Notes: generated from the letters alone by a model not told the origin. Counted from the stretch's first letter, positions 1 through 9,167 are shown. The stretch is 64,000 nt of DNA from Clostridium sp. DSM 17811 (GCF_018861905.1 NZ_JAHLDU010000007.1:124001-188000); one strand, 5' to 3'. Numbers and translations are program-made.

Positions 1-806
1 ATGGTGAGATAAAGCGTGTTACAATTGCAAGAGCACTGGTAAACGATCCAGATGTTTTGATTGCAGATGAGCCAACGGAAACACTTGACTTAGAAACAAG
101 TATAAAAATCATGGAGATTTTAAAAGAAATTTCAAAGGATAAACTGGTTATCATGGTTAACAATGACTTGGAGATTGCACAGAAGTATTCGACAAGAATT
201 ATAAAACTTTTTGACGGCAAGGTGATTTATGATTCTAATCCTTATCATGTGGTTGTAGAAAAGCCGACAAGGAATGAAAAAGGTAAAAAAACTTCTATGA
301 GTTTATTAACCGCTTTGTCCCTAAGTCTTAACAGCTTGATGACCAAAAAAGGAAAGACTTTCATAACTTCATTTATTGCAAGCAGTGGTATTATAGGAAT
401 TGCACTTATTTTGTTGCTTTCGAGCGGTGCTACGACTTCTAGTATGAAAATTAGGTGTAAATTTATTGTATTTGCATTAATTTCACTTGTGGTATCTTTA
501 ATTAGTATTAGTACTAGCATATATATTTCTGTTTTGGAGAGGACTAAGGAGATCGGTGTATTACGTAGTATTGGTGTTTCGAGAAAAGATATTTTCCTTG
601 TTTTTAATGCCGAAACACTTATTATTGGTTTGGTTTCCGATGTAATAGGTTTTTGCATTATATATGTTTTAGGGATTTTCAAATTGCCTGCGACTTCCTG
701 GATGGTGATTGTTATAATCAGCATGGTAGTTCACCTTATGGCAGGTTTTATTCCTTCAATAATTGCAGCAAAGAAAGATTACTTTCTTGAGTTAAAAAAT
801 AGCTAA
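1..806 (+). pseudogene. ABC transporter ATPase-permease remnant, internally deleted
   Basis: The frame is open from base 3 and enters from outside the window. The first residues are the end of an ABC ATPase: a degenerate signature (GEIKRVTIARAL where GEQQR is usual), then the Walker B stretch VLIADEP and a changed D-loop (TETLD instead of TGALD). After a linker comes one membrane segment (IIGIALILLLS), followed at once by the three C-terminal membrane segments of an FtsX/MacB permease with the typical ERTKEIGVLRSIGVSRKDI motif. The large extracellular domain that normally separates these segments is missing, so the reading frame runs across an internal deletion of several hundred codons. Known family: LolD/MacB-type antimicrobial-peptide or lipoprotein exporters with fused ATPase. 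I infer a decayed, non-functional gene; a short working half-transporter is less likely. Confidence 0.7.
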
Positions 807-876
807 TTAATATAAAAATTATCGGACTATACGTTATTTGAAAGAAAATATTTTATAATATAAAGGAGAGAACATT

Positions 877-2628
877 ATGTCTAAAGTAATAGGTATTGAT
901 TTAGGTACAACAAATTCTTGTGTGGCTGTAATGGAAGGCGGGGAGGCTGTCATAATTCCTAATGCAGAGGGTGGCCGCACAACTCCATCCATAATTGCAT
1001 TTTCTAAAACAGGCGAACGTTTAATAGGTGAGCCTGCAAAACATCAGATAGTTACTAATCATGAGCGTACAATAAGCTCAATAAAGCGTGAAATGGGTAG
1101 TGATTACAGGGCTAATATTGATGGTAAGAAGTATTCACCACAAGAACTTTCTGCAATGATACTTCAAAAACTTAAAACTGATGCAGAAAGCTATCTGGGT
1201 GAAACTGTAAGTGATGCTGTAATTACAGTACCTGCATATTTCACAGATGCACAAAGGCAAGCAACTAAAGATGCAGGTAAAATCGCTGGCTTAAATGTAC
1301 AACGAATCATTAACGAGCCAACAGCAGCCGCAGTTGCTTATGGTGTAGATAAAGAAACACCTCAAAAAGTGATTGTGTACGATTTTGGAGGAGGCACATT
1401 TGATGTGTCTATTCTTGATATCAATAATGGAGTTATTGAAGTACTTGCTACTGCAGGAAATAATCGTTTAGGTGGTGATGATTTTGATAGCTGCGTGGTT
1501 GATTATCTTGCAGATGAATTTAAAAAGGAAAACCATTTTAATATTAAAAAAGACCCTACTGCTATGCAACGTGTAAAGGAAGCGGCAGAAATAGCAAAAG
1601 TTGAACTGAGCGGTATGACATCAACTGAGGTAAATCTTCCCTTTATTACTTCAAATAAGTCAGGTCCAGTACATATGAATATTACATTAACAAGGGCAAA
1701 ATTTGATGAACTTACAATGAAACTTGTGGAGGCCACAATGGATCCGATGCACCAGGCAATGCGTGATTCTGGGCTCAGTATATCAGAAATCAGCAAGGTT
1801 TTACTCGTGGGAGGGTCTAGTCGTATTCCAGCAGTGCAAGCGAGCGTTAAAAAGTTTATAGGCAAAGAACCGTTTAAAGGTATTAATCCTGATGAATGTG
1901 TTGCTATGGGTGCTGCATTTCAAGGTGGGGTCCTTGTAGGTGTTGTAAAAGGCTTATTACTTTTGGATGTAACACCACTTTCTCTAGGTATCGAAACTAT
2001 GGGAGGAGTTTTTTCGAGAATTATTGATCGTAACACAACTCTTCCAATAAAAAGGAGCCAAGTTTTCACTACGAGCGGTAATTTTCAAACTTCTGTTGAA
2101 ATTCATGTTTTGCAGGGTGAACGTGAAATGGCATCTCATAATAAAACATTAGGTAAATTTAAACTAAAAGGTATTCGCCGTGCACTAAGAGGCGTTCCAC
2201 AGATTGAGGTATCATTTAGTATTGATGCAAATGGTATTGTAAATGTATCTGCGAAAGATTTGGGAACTGGCAAAGAACAAAATATTAATATTACTGCTAC
2301 TTCAAACCTTAGTCAGTCTGAAATTGATCAAGCTATTCTTGATGCAAAGCAGTTTTCTAGCGAGGATGCAAAAAATAAAGAAGAAGCCACAATAAAAGAT
2401 CAGGCGGAACAGTTAATTTATAAGGCATCAGTAATTATGAAAAAGCTTGATAAAAATGATAGCTTAGTGATAAAAGAATCTGTTAAAAACACCAAGAAAG
2501 CATTGAAGAGCAAAGATAAAACTCAAATGGTTGAAGCCGTAAATGAGTTATCTAAAGTGTTAGAAGAAATGGATCAGAAAGGGCCACATGATGATATTTC
2601 AGATACCACAGGTAATAATGAAAAATAA
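877..2628 (+). CDS. DnaK (Hsp70) paralogue
   Basis: A 583-residue Hsp70 chaperone that would bind unfolded peptides in an ATP-driven cycle with a J-domain partner. The ATPase domain shows GIDLGTTNS (residues 5-13), [10 protein letters not shown] (about 147), the phosphate-2 motif [10 protein letters not shown] (about 169) and the adenosine motif [11 protein letters not shown] (about 309). The interdomain linker [12 protein letters not shown] lies near 363, followed by the beta-sandwich substrate domain and a shortened helical lid. It is shorter than housekeeping DnaK (about 610-640), and no grpE, hrcA or CIRCE operator lies upstream, so it looks like a second, specialised copy. An AAAGGAGAG ribosome binding site precedes the ATG. 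It heads a cassette with a DUF5685-like protein and its own J-protein. Confidence 0.93.
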   Translation: MSKVIGIDLGTTNSCVAVMEGGEAVIIPNAEGGRTTPSIIAFSKTGERLIGEPAKHQIVTNHERTISSIKREMGSDYRANIDGKKYSPQELSAMILQKLKTDAESYLGETVSDAVITVPAYFTDAQRQATKDAGKIAGLNVQRIINEPTAAAVAYGVDKETPQKVIVYDFGGGTFDVSILDINNGVIEVLATAGNNRLGGDDFDSCVVDYLADEFKKENHFNIKKDPTAMQRVKEAAEIAKVELSGMTSTEVNLPFITSNKSGPVHMNITLTRAKFDELTMKLVEATMDPMHQAMRDSGLSISEISKVLLVGGSSRIPAVQASVKKFIGKEPFKGINPDECVAMGAAFQGGVLVGVVKGLLLLDVTPLSLGIETMGGVFSRIIDRNTTLPIKRSQVFTTSGNFQTSVEIHVLQGEREMASHNKTLGKFKLKGIRRALRGVPQIEVSFSIDANGIVNVSAKDLGTGKEQNINITATSNLSQSEIDQAILDAKQFSSEDAKNKEEATIKDQAEQLIYKASVIMKKLDKNDSLVIKESVKNTKKALKSKDKTQMVEAVNELSKVLEEMDQKGPHDDISDTTGNNEK

Positions 2629-2668
2629 CAGTTGTAGGTGAAGTATATAAATAAGGCGGGTGAATAGT

Positions 2669-3487
2669 ATGTTTGGTTATGTAGTGGTGAATGCGGATAA
2701 GTTAACAATTGAAGAAAAACAACAATATAGAGCATTTTATTGCGGGTTATGTAAGACACTAGGAACACGTCACGGAATAATAAGCCGTTTCACACTCACT
2801 TATGACATGACTTTTCTTGTTTTGTTTCTTTCTGCACTTTATAAGACTGATACACAAATGCAAACTGAGAGATGCATCATCCATCCTTTGAAGCCACATG
2901 AATATTGTCAAAATGAAATTACAAAGTATGGTGCTGACATGAATGTTGTACTTGCCTATTATAATTTTCTTGACGATTGGACAGATGATAGAAATATACT
3001 TTCACTTAGCGCGGCAAAACTGTTTGAACGTCAATACAAGCGCATTGAAAGGCAATATCCAAATCAATGTAAGGTAATTCGCAAGTGTCTTTGTGAGCTT
3101 TATGAAATCGAAAAATCAGGAGAGCTTAACCCCGATGTTCCTGCAAAATGTTTTGGGGAACTAATGGGCGAAATTTTCGTTTTAAGGGAAGATGAATATG
3201 CTGATAAATTACGAACATTTGGAACATCACTTGGCAAGTTTATTTATATAATGGATGGTTGTATGGATTTAAAGTCTGATATAAAAAATGAGCGATATAA
3301 TCCGATGATAACATCATCATCTGAAAAATTTTATGACATTTTAAATCTGCTTATGGCTGACTGCATTGAAAATTATAAAAGGTTGCCAATTGATCAAGAC
3401 AAGGGATTAATTGAAAATATTCTGTATTCAGGTGTCTGGTCAAGGTATGAAGCAGAAAAAAACAAGGCAAAAGGGGTGCACAAATAA
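2669..3487 (+). CDS. DUF5685-like protein of the chaperone cassette
   Basis: A 272-residue, mostly helical protein of unknown function. The start [12 protein letters not shown] and the motif [10 protein letters not shown] near residue 26 are what I recognise of the DUF5685 family. Two acidic motifs stand out, LDDWTDDRN (about 103) and [17 protein letters not shown] (about 197). Their spacing and composition resemble the two Asp-rich metal sites of helical isoprenoid synthases; this is my inference, not a known activity. The ATG at 2669 is chosen over the GTG at 2660 because the G-rich ribosome binding site lies just upstream. The stop overlaps the start of the J-domain gene by one base (TAATG), which implies translational coupling and a shared task with DnaK and DnaJ. 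Confidence 0.75.
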   Translation: MFGYVVVNADKLTIEEKQQYRAFYCGLCKTLGTRHGIISRFTLTYDMTFLVLFLSALYKTDTQMQTERCIIHPLKPHEYCQNEITKYGADMNVVLAYYNFLDDWTDDRNILSLSAAKLFERQYKRIERQYPNQCKVIRKCLCELYEIEKSGELNPDVPAKCFGELMGEIFVLREDEYADKLRTFGTSLGKFIYIMDGCMDLKSDIKNERYNPMITSSSEKFYDILNLLMADCIENYKRLPIDQDKGLIENILYSGVWSRYEAEKNKAKGVHK

Positions 3488-4152
3488 TGATATCAGATCC
3501 TTACGAAGTGCTTGGTGTTTCTTCAAATGATTCAAAAGAAGAAATTACTAAAGCTTATCGCAAACTAGCGAAAAAATACCATCCAGACTTGAATCAAGGA
3601 GATAAAGATGCCACAAGAAAAATGAGTGAGATTAACGCTGCTTACGAACAGATAAAAAGAGGGGAAACTACCCAAAATAATAGTGGAGGAGCTTCTAGTG
3701 ACCAAAGTTCATATGGTAATGGGAATAATTCTTATGGGGGAGAGAATCCATTTAGAGACTTCAACCCTTTTGAAGGATTTGGTTCTTTTAATGGTGGTCA
3801 GAACCAAAGACATGAATATTCCGAATTTGATTCGGTTACTAGTTATTTGAATGCTGGATATTATAATGAGGCACTTAATGTGCTTAACGATATCACAACT
3901 AGGAATGCAAATTGGTACTATTACAGTGCAATTGCTAACTCAGGGTTAGGCAATACAATTACAACACTAAATCACGCAAAAACAGCAGTGCAAATGGAAC
4001 CAAACAATCTTGAATATCAAAGATTATTAAACCAAGTACAAAATGGTGGTCGTGTGTATCAGCAACAGAGTCAGGATTTTGGCATGCCAACAATAAGTTT
4101 AAGTAAGATATGCTTAGGTCTTTGTTTTGCGAAACTGTTCTGTGGGTGCTGA
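3487..4152 (+). CDS. J-domain co-chaperone with Cys-rich tail
   Basis: A 221-residue J-protein. The J-domain (residues 1-60) has the essential HPD motif in [10 protein letters not shown], so it should stimulate the ATPase of the DnaK encoded two genes upstream. A Gly/Asn/Ser-rich linker (about 65-110) is followed by a helical TPR-like segment ([17 protein letters not shown]) and an unusual hydrophobic tail with four cysteines, ending in CFAKLFCGC. The classical DnaJ zinc-finger and C-terminal substrate domains are absent, so this is a class C J-protein. The tail could bind metal or membrane, or be lipid-modified; the sequence does not decide. Confidence 0.88.
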   Translation: MISDPYEVLGVSSNDSKEEITKAYRKLAKKYHPDLNQGDKDATRKMSEINAAYEQIKRGETTQNNSGGASSDQSSYGNGNNSYGGENPFRDFNPFEGFGSFNGGQNQRHEYSEFDSVTSYLNAGYYNEALNVLNDITTRNANWYYYSAIANSGLGNTITTLNHAKTAVQMEPNNLEYQRLLNQVQNGGRVYQQQSQDFGMPTISLSKICLGLCFAKLFCGC

Positions 4153-4182
4153 TGAGAAAAATATTAATAAGGAGTGAATAGA

Positions 4183-4593
4183 ATGGGAAATTTTAAAAAT
4201 AAGTTAGCACAATTTATGTATGGAAGATATGGTACGGATCAACTGTATATTGCTTTGATTGCTATATATTTTGTTTTGGTAATTGTTAATGCTTTTATTA
4301 GTTCTGATATTATCAGCGTTTTGATGTTTGCTATTTTGATCCTGATTGTTTTTAGAGCATTGTCTCGAAATATTTACAAAAGAAATCTGGAAAATGAAAA
4401 ATTTATGAAGTTTTTTAAACCTATTAAATCAAAAGGATCTTTTGAGCTTCGCAGAATTAAAGAAATTAAAACACATCGTTTTCGCAAATGTCCACATTGC
4501 AAGAAGATGCTTCGTTTGAAACGATTGAGGGGAAAACATACAGTAAAATGTCCTAGTTGCAATAAGGAATTTGAACTTCGTATTCTAGGGTAA
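4183..4593 (+). CDS. membrane protein with C-terminal zinc ribbon
   Basis: A 136-residue protein with two membrane segments (about residues 17-35 and 40-55), a basic stretch, and a C-terminal zinc ribbon with two CPxC knuckles (CPHCKK and CPSCNK). The ATG at 4183 follows AAGGAG at a spacing of 8, so it is preferred to the in-frame GTG at 4174. It is the last gene of the chaperone cassette, 30 bases after the J-protein gene, and is followed by a terminator. The function is unknown; position suggests it links the cassette to the membrane. Confidence 0.75.
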   Translation: MGNFKNKLAQFMYGRYGTDQLYIALIAIYFVLVIVNAFISSDIISVLMFAILILIVFRALSRNIYKRNLENEKFMKFFKPIKSKGSFELRRIKEIKTHRFRKCPHCKKMLRLKRLRGKHTVKCPSCNKEFELRILG

Positions 4594-4600
4594 GTAAAAA

Positions 4601-4645
4601 ATAAGAACTCTTTTTATATTTATTATAAAAAGGGTTCTTATTTTA
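4601..4645. terminator. bidirectional terminator
   Basis: A stem of AAGAACTCTTTTTATA pairs with TATAAAAAGGGTTCTT and is flanked by A and T runs. It separates the plus-strand chaperone cassette from the convergent minus-strand hydrolase gene. Confidence 0.8.
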
Positions 4646-4649
4646 TAGA

Positions 4650-5297
4650 CTACATAAATATCATATTACCGATTTTTATGGAACCTGATTTTTTAATGCC
4701 ATTATTAAAAAACAATGCATTTTTTATTGGATTAGTTCCATTAATTGCTGCAATTGCAGCTTTAACATCGCTCGCAGGTGCAGGTCTTTTAATGTTTCCA
4801 TTTTGTACACAGGTAAATTGATAAGAACCGTTATACTTTTGATTAATTACAGCACTAATTGAATTTGGGAATCTGCTGCTCTTAACCCTATTCATAACTA
4901 CTGCACCCACAGCAACCTGAGCAATATATGACTCTCCTCCGGCTTCCGCAGTTATTAATCTAGCTAGTAAGTTTAAATCGCTTGCTGTGTATTTTTTGGC
5001 ACTTGGTGTTACTGCCTTTAAACTAGATACACTTTTTTTTACAGTAGCGCTAGTTGTCTCTGAAACCTTGAGAACTTGTCCAGGAAAAATAGAATCATTC
5101 CATTTGTTATTAGCTTTCCTTAGAGTAGTTAATGATTCCTTATATTTTTGCGCTATTTTAGATAAAGTATCTCCACTTTTCACAGTATAATTTTTAGTTG
5201 TTAAGGTCGCTGCAAATATATTTTGTGATGAAATTATTGAAATACCAATTGTTAGTGCTGATGTTAAAAAAATTGATTTATAGCTTTTAAATTTAAT
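4650..5297 (-). CDS. LysM plus SleB-type cell-wall hydrolase, probable AUU start
   Basis: A secreted peptidoglycan hydrolase. A LysM domain (YTVKSGDTLSKIAQKYK...) precedes a SleB/CwlJ hydrolase_2 domain with ARLITAEAGGES, holding the family's catalytic Glu, and GAVVMNRVKSSRFP. No ATG, GTG or TTG begins at the signal peptide. Instead a strong AGGAGG (5311-5306) is followed after 5 or 8 bases by ATT codons (5300 or 5297). From there the frame gives a convincing signal peptide (KFKSYKSIFLTSALTIGIS...NIFAA). The first GTG (5183) lies inside the LysM repeat and would lose both the signal peptide and part of LysM. I therefore infer AUU initiation, about 215 residues. A c-di-AMP riboswitch lies immediately upstream, the usual control for such hydrolases. 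A recent loss of the start codon is the alternative. Confidence 0.8.
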   Translation of the reverse strand: MKFKSYKSIFLTSALTIGISIISSQNIFAATLTTKNYTVKSGDTLSKIAQKYKESLTTLRKANNKWNDSIFPGQVLKVSETTSATVKKSVSSLKAVTPSAKKYTASDLNLLARLITAEAGGESYIAQVAVGAVVMNRVKSSRFPNSISAVINQKYNGSYQFTCVQNGNIKRPAPASDVKAAIAAINGTNPIKNALFFNNGIKKSGSIKIGNMIFM

Positions 5298-5312
5298 AAT
5301 TAATTCCTCCTA

Positions 5313-5425
5313 ATGCCTTCCAGGTTAGTTGACGGGTTAGGGTAGAGGTACCCCACTTTGTGAATCAAGTTTCACCCCAAAATTAAATCCCCGGTACTTC
5401 TTTTAGAAGATTCGGCTACTTTGAT
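5313..5425 (-). ncRNA. c-di-AMP riboswitch (ydaO/yuaA type)
   Basis: On the minus strand the leader carries the conserved blocks of the ydaO-yuaA RNA in order: GCCGAATC (5418-5411), ACCGGGGA (near 5395), TTTTGGGGTGAAAC (near 5375), the paired GGGGTACC / CTACCC region (near 5350), and the closing CTAACCTGGAAGGC (near 5325-5313). The RNA ends right at the ribosome binding site of the LysM/SleB hydrolase gene. In known cases c-di-AMP binding switches off expression of cell-wall hydrolases and osmolyte transporters. I recognise it by these blocks; covariance scoring was not possible. Confidence 0.85.
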
Positions 5426-5454
5426 ATAATAATACAGCCCTTAAAAAATGTCAA
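5426..5454 (-). promoter_or_regulatory. sigma-A promoter of the riboswitch-hydrolase transcript
   Basis: TTGACA (5454-5449), a 17-base spacer and TATTAT (5431-5426) on the minus strand form a near-consensus promoter whose transcript begins just before the riboswitch. Confidence 0.75.
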
Positions 5455-5933
5455 TTTGGGCTATTTAAAGATTTACGCCGGGTTTATGTAGAAAAAGTAA
5501 ATAATATGTTTTCTCCTATCCTTACCACAAGGGGGATTAAGAAGTATTTGAAATCGTTATCACATGCTATAAAACTTAAATATATGGGTAATCATTCAAT
5601 AATTGTTAACATATTAAAAAAGTTAATAATGATACCTGATAGCTAATCTGCGGCTATTATTATTTAACCATTTTTAATTTTGTAATAGCTCTCTAATTGT
5701 TAGTAGTTATGGATTGAATCTTATTTGAATTATTTGTAATATCTTTTCATCAGTTAAATGTTGTAGTTCTAAATTTAATACTAACTAAATATTAAATGTG
5801 AACTTTTTGTAAAATTGCAATTAACCCATAATTTTCACATATTTTCGTGCTGTATTTTATTAAAGATAATTTAATGAGGCATTCATGCAGAGATTCAAAA
5901 ATGTACCAAGTGACGTGTGCATGGGGCTAACAG
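5455..5933. other. intergenic stretch, nothing recognised
   Basis: About 480 bases between the hydrolase promoter and the terminator of the deacetylase gene. I see no open frame with a ribosome binding site, no recognisable RNA and no strong repeat here. Confidence 0.5.
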
Positions 5934-5978
5934 AAATAGAGCCCATGGATAAATATTATCCATGGGTTCTATTTTTTT
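5934..5978. terminator. terminator of the deacetylase gene, bidirectional
   Basis: A perfect long stem, AAATAGAACCCATGGATA read on the minus strand, with a short loop and A/T tails on both sides, begins 11 bases beyond the stop codon of the minus-strand gene. Confidence 0.8.
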
Positions 5979-5988
5979 ATAAAATTAT

Positions 5989-6840
5989 TTAATTAAGTGT
6001 TTTAAATGAATATTTTTGAGATTTTAAATATTCAATAACTTGTGGTAATGCTTGGGCAGTTGTTGATTTCGTAAAGAAATCGTGCATTAAAATAACTACA
6101 TGGTCTTTTCCCTCAGTATTCTTTTTTAGGTTACTTAGTAATTTAGATACTGGGATATTTTGTCCTTCTGCATCACCAGTTAAATCATTCCAATCAACAT
6201 AATTGTATCCAGCACTATTAAGTGATTCTCTAAAAGGTTTTAGTTTTCCACCAAATGATCCGCCTGGAAATCTTACTAATTTAGTACTGAAATTACTACC
6301 AAGGATCGATTTTAATATAGTATCACATTTGTTAATATCACTTATAAAAGTGTTAGTGTTAGAGTAAATATAATTATAGTTATGTGAATATGAATGGTTC
6401 CCAATGGAGTGTCCAGCCGCTAATTCTTTCTTTACCAAATTAGGATATTTTATTGCCATATTACCCACTATAAAAAAAGTTGCCTTTATATTATATTTAT
6501 CTAAAGTCTTTAAAATCACAGGAGTATTGTTGTCAGAAGGCCCATCATCAAAAGTAAGATAGGCTACTTTATGTCCATCTGACTTGTAAATATGTTTATA
6601 AAAATCTGCGGTTGGTGGTTTTAACTTTGGTTTTAAAGTCACTTTTTTTGGTGCTACTACACTTTTTTTTAAGCTGTTTTCTGCATTAGCAGGAAGGACT
6701 TTCTTTACTTTACTATTGCTATTAATATAAAATATTAAACATGACAGAATAACTATAATTATAACTGATAGTATTAAACCAAACTTTCTTTTTCTTCTTT
6801 TTCTTATTCTTCTTTTTTTTCTTTTTTCAACATTTATCAC
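5989..6840 (-). CDS. membrane-anchored polysaccharide deacetylase
   Basis: A 283-residue NodB-domain carbohydrate esterase (CE4). A very basic N-terminus (KRKKRRIRKRRKRK) leads into one membrane segment (about residues 22-42), so the catalytic domain faces outward. NodB motifs are complete: TFDDGPS (metal Asp), SIGNHSYSH (metal His pair), RFPGGS, DWNDLTGDAEG and VILMHD. It would remove N-acetyl groups from peptidoglycan or another surface glycan, altering lysozyme sensitivity. The GTG at 6840 is the only start giving the membrane anchor; its ribosome binding site (GGTGAT) is weak. It is monocistronic, with its own terminator. Confidence 0.9.
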   Translation of the reverse strand: MINVEKRKKRRIRKRRKRKFGLILSVIIIVILSCLIFYINSNSKVKKVLPANAENSLKKSVVAPKKVTLKPKLKPPTADFYKHIYKSDGHKVAYLTFDDGPSDNNTPVILKTLDKYNIKATFFIVGNMAIKYPNLVKKELAAGHSIGNHSYSHNYNYIYSNTNTFISDINKCDTILKSILGSNFSTKLVRFPGGSFGGKLKPFRESLNSAGYNYVDWNDLTGDAEGQNIPVSKLLSNLKKNTEGKDHVVILMHDFFTKSTTAQALPQVIEYLKSQKYSFKTLN

Positions 6841-7105
6841 AATTTATCACCAATCATTTCATTATTTGAATTTTAACAAGCAGTATTTACATAATGCCTT
6901 ATAAAAAACCATAATACAAGTAAAACACCCTAAAATGTCATTTTTATGTCATGAACGGAAGTTAAGCGCATCCTAAAGTTTATTTACTAGTGGGTTTTAT
7001 TTGATTACAATGAAAAAATTGTATATTGTTTTATGTCACAGTTTATATTGAGCTGAATAACCTATGGTAGCAGGTTAAACAATGAAACTGCTAGGAGGTA
7101 AAATT

Positions 7106-7357
7106 ATGTATAGTTATTGGCAGTCTGATATGAGCGAAGATGATGAATATAAAAAGCATGGTAGGCATGAATATAATAAATGTGCGAAATATGAATGTTG
7201 TAAGCATCAGAAACCTGAATGCGAAAAGTATAAAAACCCTGAATGCAATAAGTGGGACAAATATGAATGTGAAAAGTGTGAGAAACATGAATGTGAAAAA
7301 TGCAAGAAACATGAGTATAATAAGTGTGAAAAACATGAATGTAACAAGTGCGGTTGA
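7106..7357 (+). CDS. small Cys/His/Lys/Glu repeat protein
   Basis: An 83-residue protein that I cannot assign to a named family. From about residue 20 on it is a degenerate repeat around ECxKCEKHECxKC, with 12 cysteines, many His, and almost every other residue Lys or Glu. There is no signal peptide or membrane segment. The ATG at 7106 has a perfect AGGAGG 7 bases upstream, so it is preferred to the in-frame ATG at 7082. It stands alone between a long A+T-rich leader and its own terminator. The Cys and His density suggests metal binding or disulfide cross-linking, for instance in a spore coat; both are inference. Confidence 0.75.
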   Translation: MYSYWQSDMSEDDEYKKHGRHEYNKCAKYECCKHQKPECEKYKNPECNKWDKYECEKCEKHECEKCKKHEYNKCEKHECNKCG

Positions 7358-7439
7358 TCTTATTTAAAAGTTGGACAAGATATAAGGGAATTCATAAATA
7401 AAGCTATTATTTTATTTGTGAATTATTGATATAGATATC

Positions 7440-7476
7440 AAATGAGCTGCCTTACAAAAGGCAGCTCATTTTTATG
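7440..7476. terminator. terminator after the Cys-rich gene
   Basis: AAATGAGCTGCCTT, a four-base loop and AAGGCAGCTCATTTTT make a 14-base-pair stem with a T tail. Confidence 0.85.
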
Positions 7477-7569
7477 AATTATAAGTTTTGAATATTATTA
7501 ATGAAAAAAATAACCATATGCTTTATAATATAAGTAGATTATATAAGATCTAAAGAAAGGAAAAACCTC

Positions 7570-7641
7570 ATGTTTGAAGAAATATATGGGAGTGCAGTAT
7601 CATTAATAGATATAGATCAGGAGTGGATAGATTTTGAATAA
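7570..7641 (+). CDS. 23-residue leader peptide ahead of the jetA-like gene
   Basis: A short ORF (start MFEEIYGSAVSLI, end QEWIDFE) with AAAGGA upstream of its ATG. Its last codons contain the AGGAG ribosome binding site of the next gene, and its stop (TAA, 7639-7641) overlaps that gene's TTG start at 7634. This geometry suggests a coupled leader peptide. It could instead be the surviving tail of a deleted gene. No homology is recognised. Confidence 0.4.
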   Translation: MFEEIYGSAVSLIDIDQEWIDFE

Positions 7642-9166
7642 TGAATTTAATTATATGGATGAGATAATAAGTGAACATAATGAAAGAATGCAGAACCTAA
7701 AAAAATATTATCCTTTTTTTAAGATTAGGGAGATATCTTTAGATTTATTTAATGAAGGTAAATATAATTTTATTGATATGGGGTACATAGTAGTAGCAAC
7801 ATTAAGATTATTTATAGAAGAAAATAATTTTAATGATATAGGGGTTTCTTTTGAAAAGTTTTCTGATTTTACTACAGAAATTCTAAAACGGGATTATAAT
7901 TTGTACCTAGATGAAAAAGAGAATAGTTTACTTGTAAATTATATTTTCGAGAAAATTATAAATGATGGAAAACCTTTTTCTTATAATTATTTTGATCCTG
8001 TGGAAAAGAAACAAATGTCTTCTAGGATCAAACTAATTGAATCCAAAATATCAGATAATACAATACGGTATTACATAACATCTGAGGCTATTGAGTTTTA
8101 CCTTGATACAAAGGAAATAAAGGATGAAAGTAAAATAAGTATTCAACAGATACTGCTCTCTAAAATGATTGAGTCTAAGAATTTTAAAGGTGGTATTGAA
8201 GTTGTAAAACGTATTAATAATGAAGTTAGTAAACTAATGCAAAGAAAGAATGAGATCTTGAATATCTTGAGTTACAACGTTACTGAGGGAATAAAAGAGG
8301 CAGATGAACTTTTTAATAATAGCATGAAGTGGTTTGATGAGGAACAAGGTCTATTTGATAAGAATAAGAAACTAATAGAAATTGCTCTTGAGAGAATGGA
8401 GGAAAATGAAAGTCACGATACTGAGGATTTCTTGAAAAATAGGGAATATATTTATAATCTAGAAACTGAGATTAAACGAGCTATTTCAAAACATAGTGCA
8501 CTTTTAAATTCTTCTACTGACCTTAAGATAAAATCGGATGAAATTATTAAAAAGGTGACATTAAATAAACTTAGAATGTCTTTTGACTTTAAAACTGTTT
8601 ATCAAAGGACTCTTCTTTTGGATAATGTTGGACTTCTAGCTTATCTTATGAATCCGCTTTTAAAGATAAAGTTTAATAAGACTTTTAATTTAAAAAATAC
8701 AGATGAGCTTTTAACCTACAGACCTAATAATGAGGAAGACATTGAAGAGGTTACAACTTTTGAAGAAACAGAATATATATCACTTGACGATATAGAGGAT
8801 GAAAGAATAGCTTCTAATTTCATAATATTTATGAATTTATTAATGAAATTCCTTTTGGAGAAAGATCAATTTTCCTTAAGAGAGTTTAATTTGTATTTAG
8901 CAGGTAAGTTTAAAGGAGATATCTTAAAAAATGGAGATTATTATTCCTTTATACTACATATTGCGCAAAAAAATTATTATGATTTATCTAAGCTTGACGT
9001 CGACGAAAAAACTATCTTTGATAAAATAATAATTAATTTATTAACACCTGAAAATCGTTATGGGCTTATAGGTCTTAAATTTAGAGTAATCCCAATGCCT
9101 GAGGATGTAATAGAAATATCATCTTTATTTAAAATTACCAATATAAAATTTGAAAGGGTGAAGTAA
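7634..9166 (+). CDS. Wadjet JetA-like (MukF/kleisin-type) protein
   Basis: A 510-residue, mainly helical and acidic protein, first of three coupled genes. I place it in the JetA-like family (NCBI Wadjet JetA family, formerly a DUF) from its size, its helical content, and its position ahead of a 236-residue protein and a 1471-residue SMC-like ATPase; no short diagnostic motif proves it. A long helical stretch (about residues 180-310, SKMIESKNF...KKVTLNKLRMSF) fits a kleisin-like middle region. TTG at 7634 is chosen because AGGAG lies 9 bases upstream and an in-frame TAG (7628-7630) blocks longer forms; the next ATG is at 7655. The product would be the bridging subunit of an SMC complex on DNA. 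Confidence 0.7.
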   Translation: MNNEFNYMDEIISEHNERMQNLKKYYPFFKIREISLDLFNEGKYNFIDMGYIVVATLRLFIEENNFNDIGVSFEKFSDFTTEILKRDYNLYLDEKENSLLVNYIFEKIINDGKPFSYNYFDPVEKKQMSSRIKLIESKISDNTIRYYITSEAIEFYLDTKEIKDESKISIQQILLSKMIESKNFKGGIEVVKRINNEVSKLMQRKNEILNILSYNVTEGIKEADELFNNSMKWFDEEQGLFDKNKKLIEIALERMEENESHDTEDFLKNREYIYNLETEIKRAISKHSALLNSSTDLKIKSDEIIKKVTLNKLRMSFDFKTVYQRTLLLDNVGLLAYLMNPLLKIKFNKTFNLKNTDELLTYRPNNEEDIEEVTTFEETEYISLDDIEDERIASNFIIFMNLLMKFLLEKDQFSLREFNLYLAGKFKGDILKNGDYYSFILHIAQKNYYDLSKLDVDEKTIFDKIIINLLTPENRYGLIGLKFRVIPMPEDVIEISSLFKITNIKFERVK

Positions 9167-9167
9167 A

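Noticed and set aside
807-876. CIRCE/HrcA operator ahead of the dnaK-like gene
   Set aside because: The TTAGCACTC-N9-GAGTGCTAA pattern is absent; only an A+T-rich promoter-like region is present.
7140-7367. Alternative long frames through the Cys-rich gene on both strands
   Set aside because: The repeat keeps all frames open, but only the 7106 frame has a perfect ribosome binding site and a stop just before the terminator.
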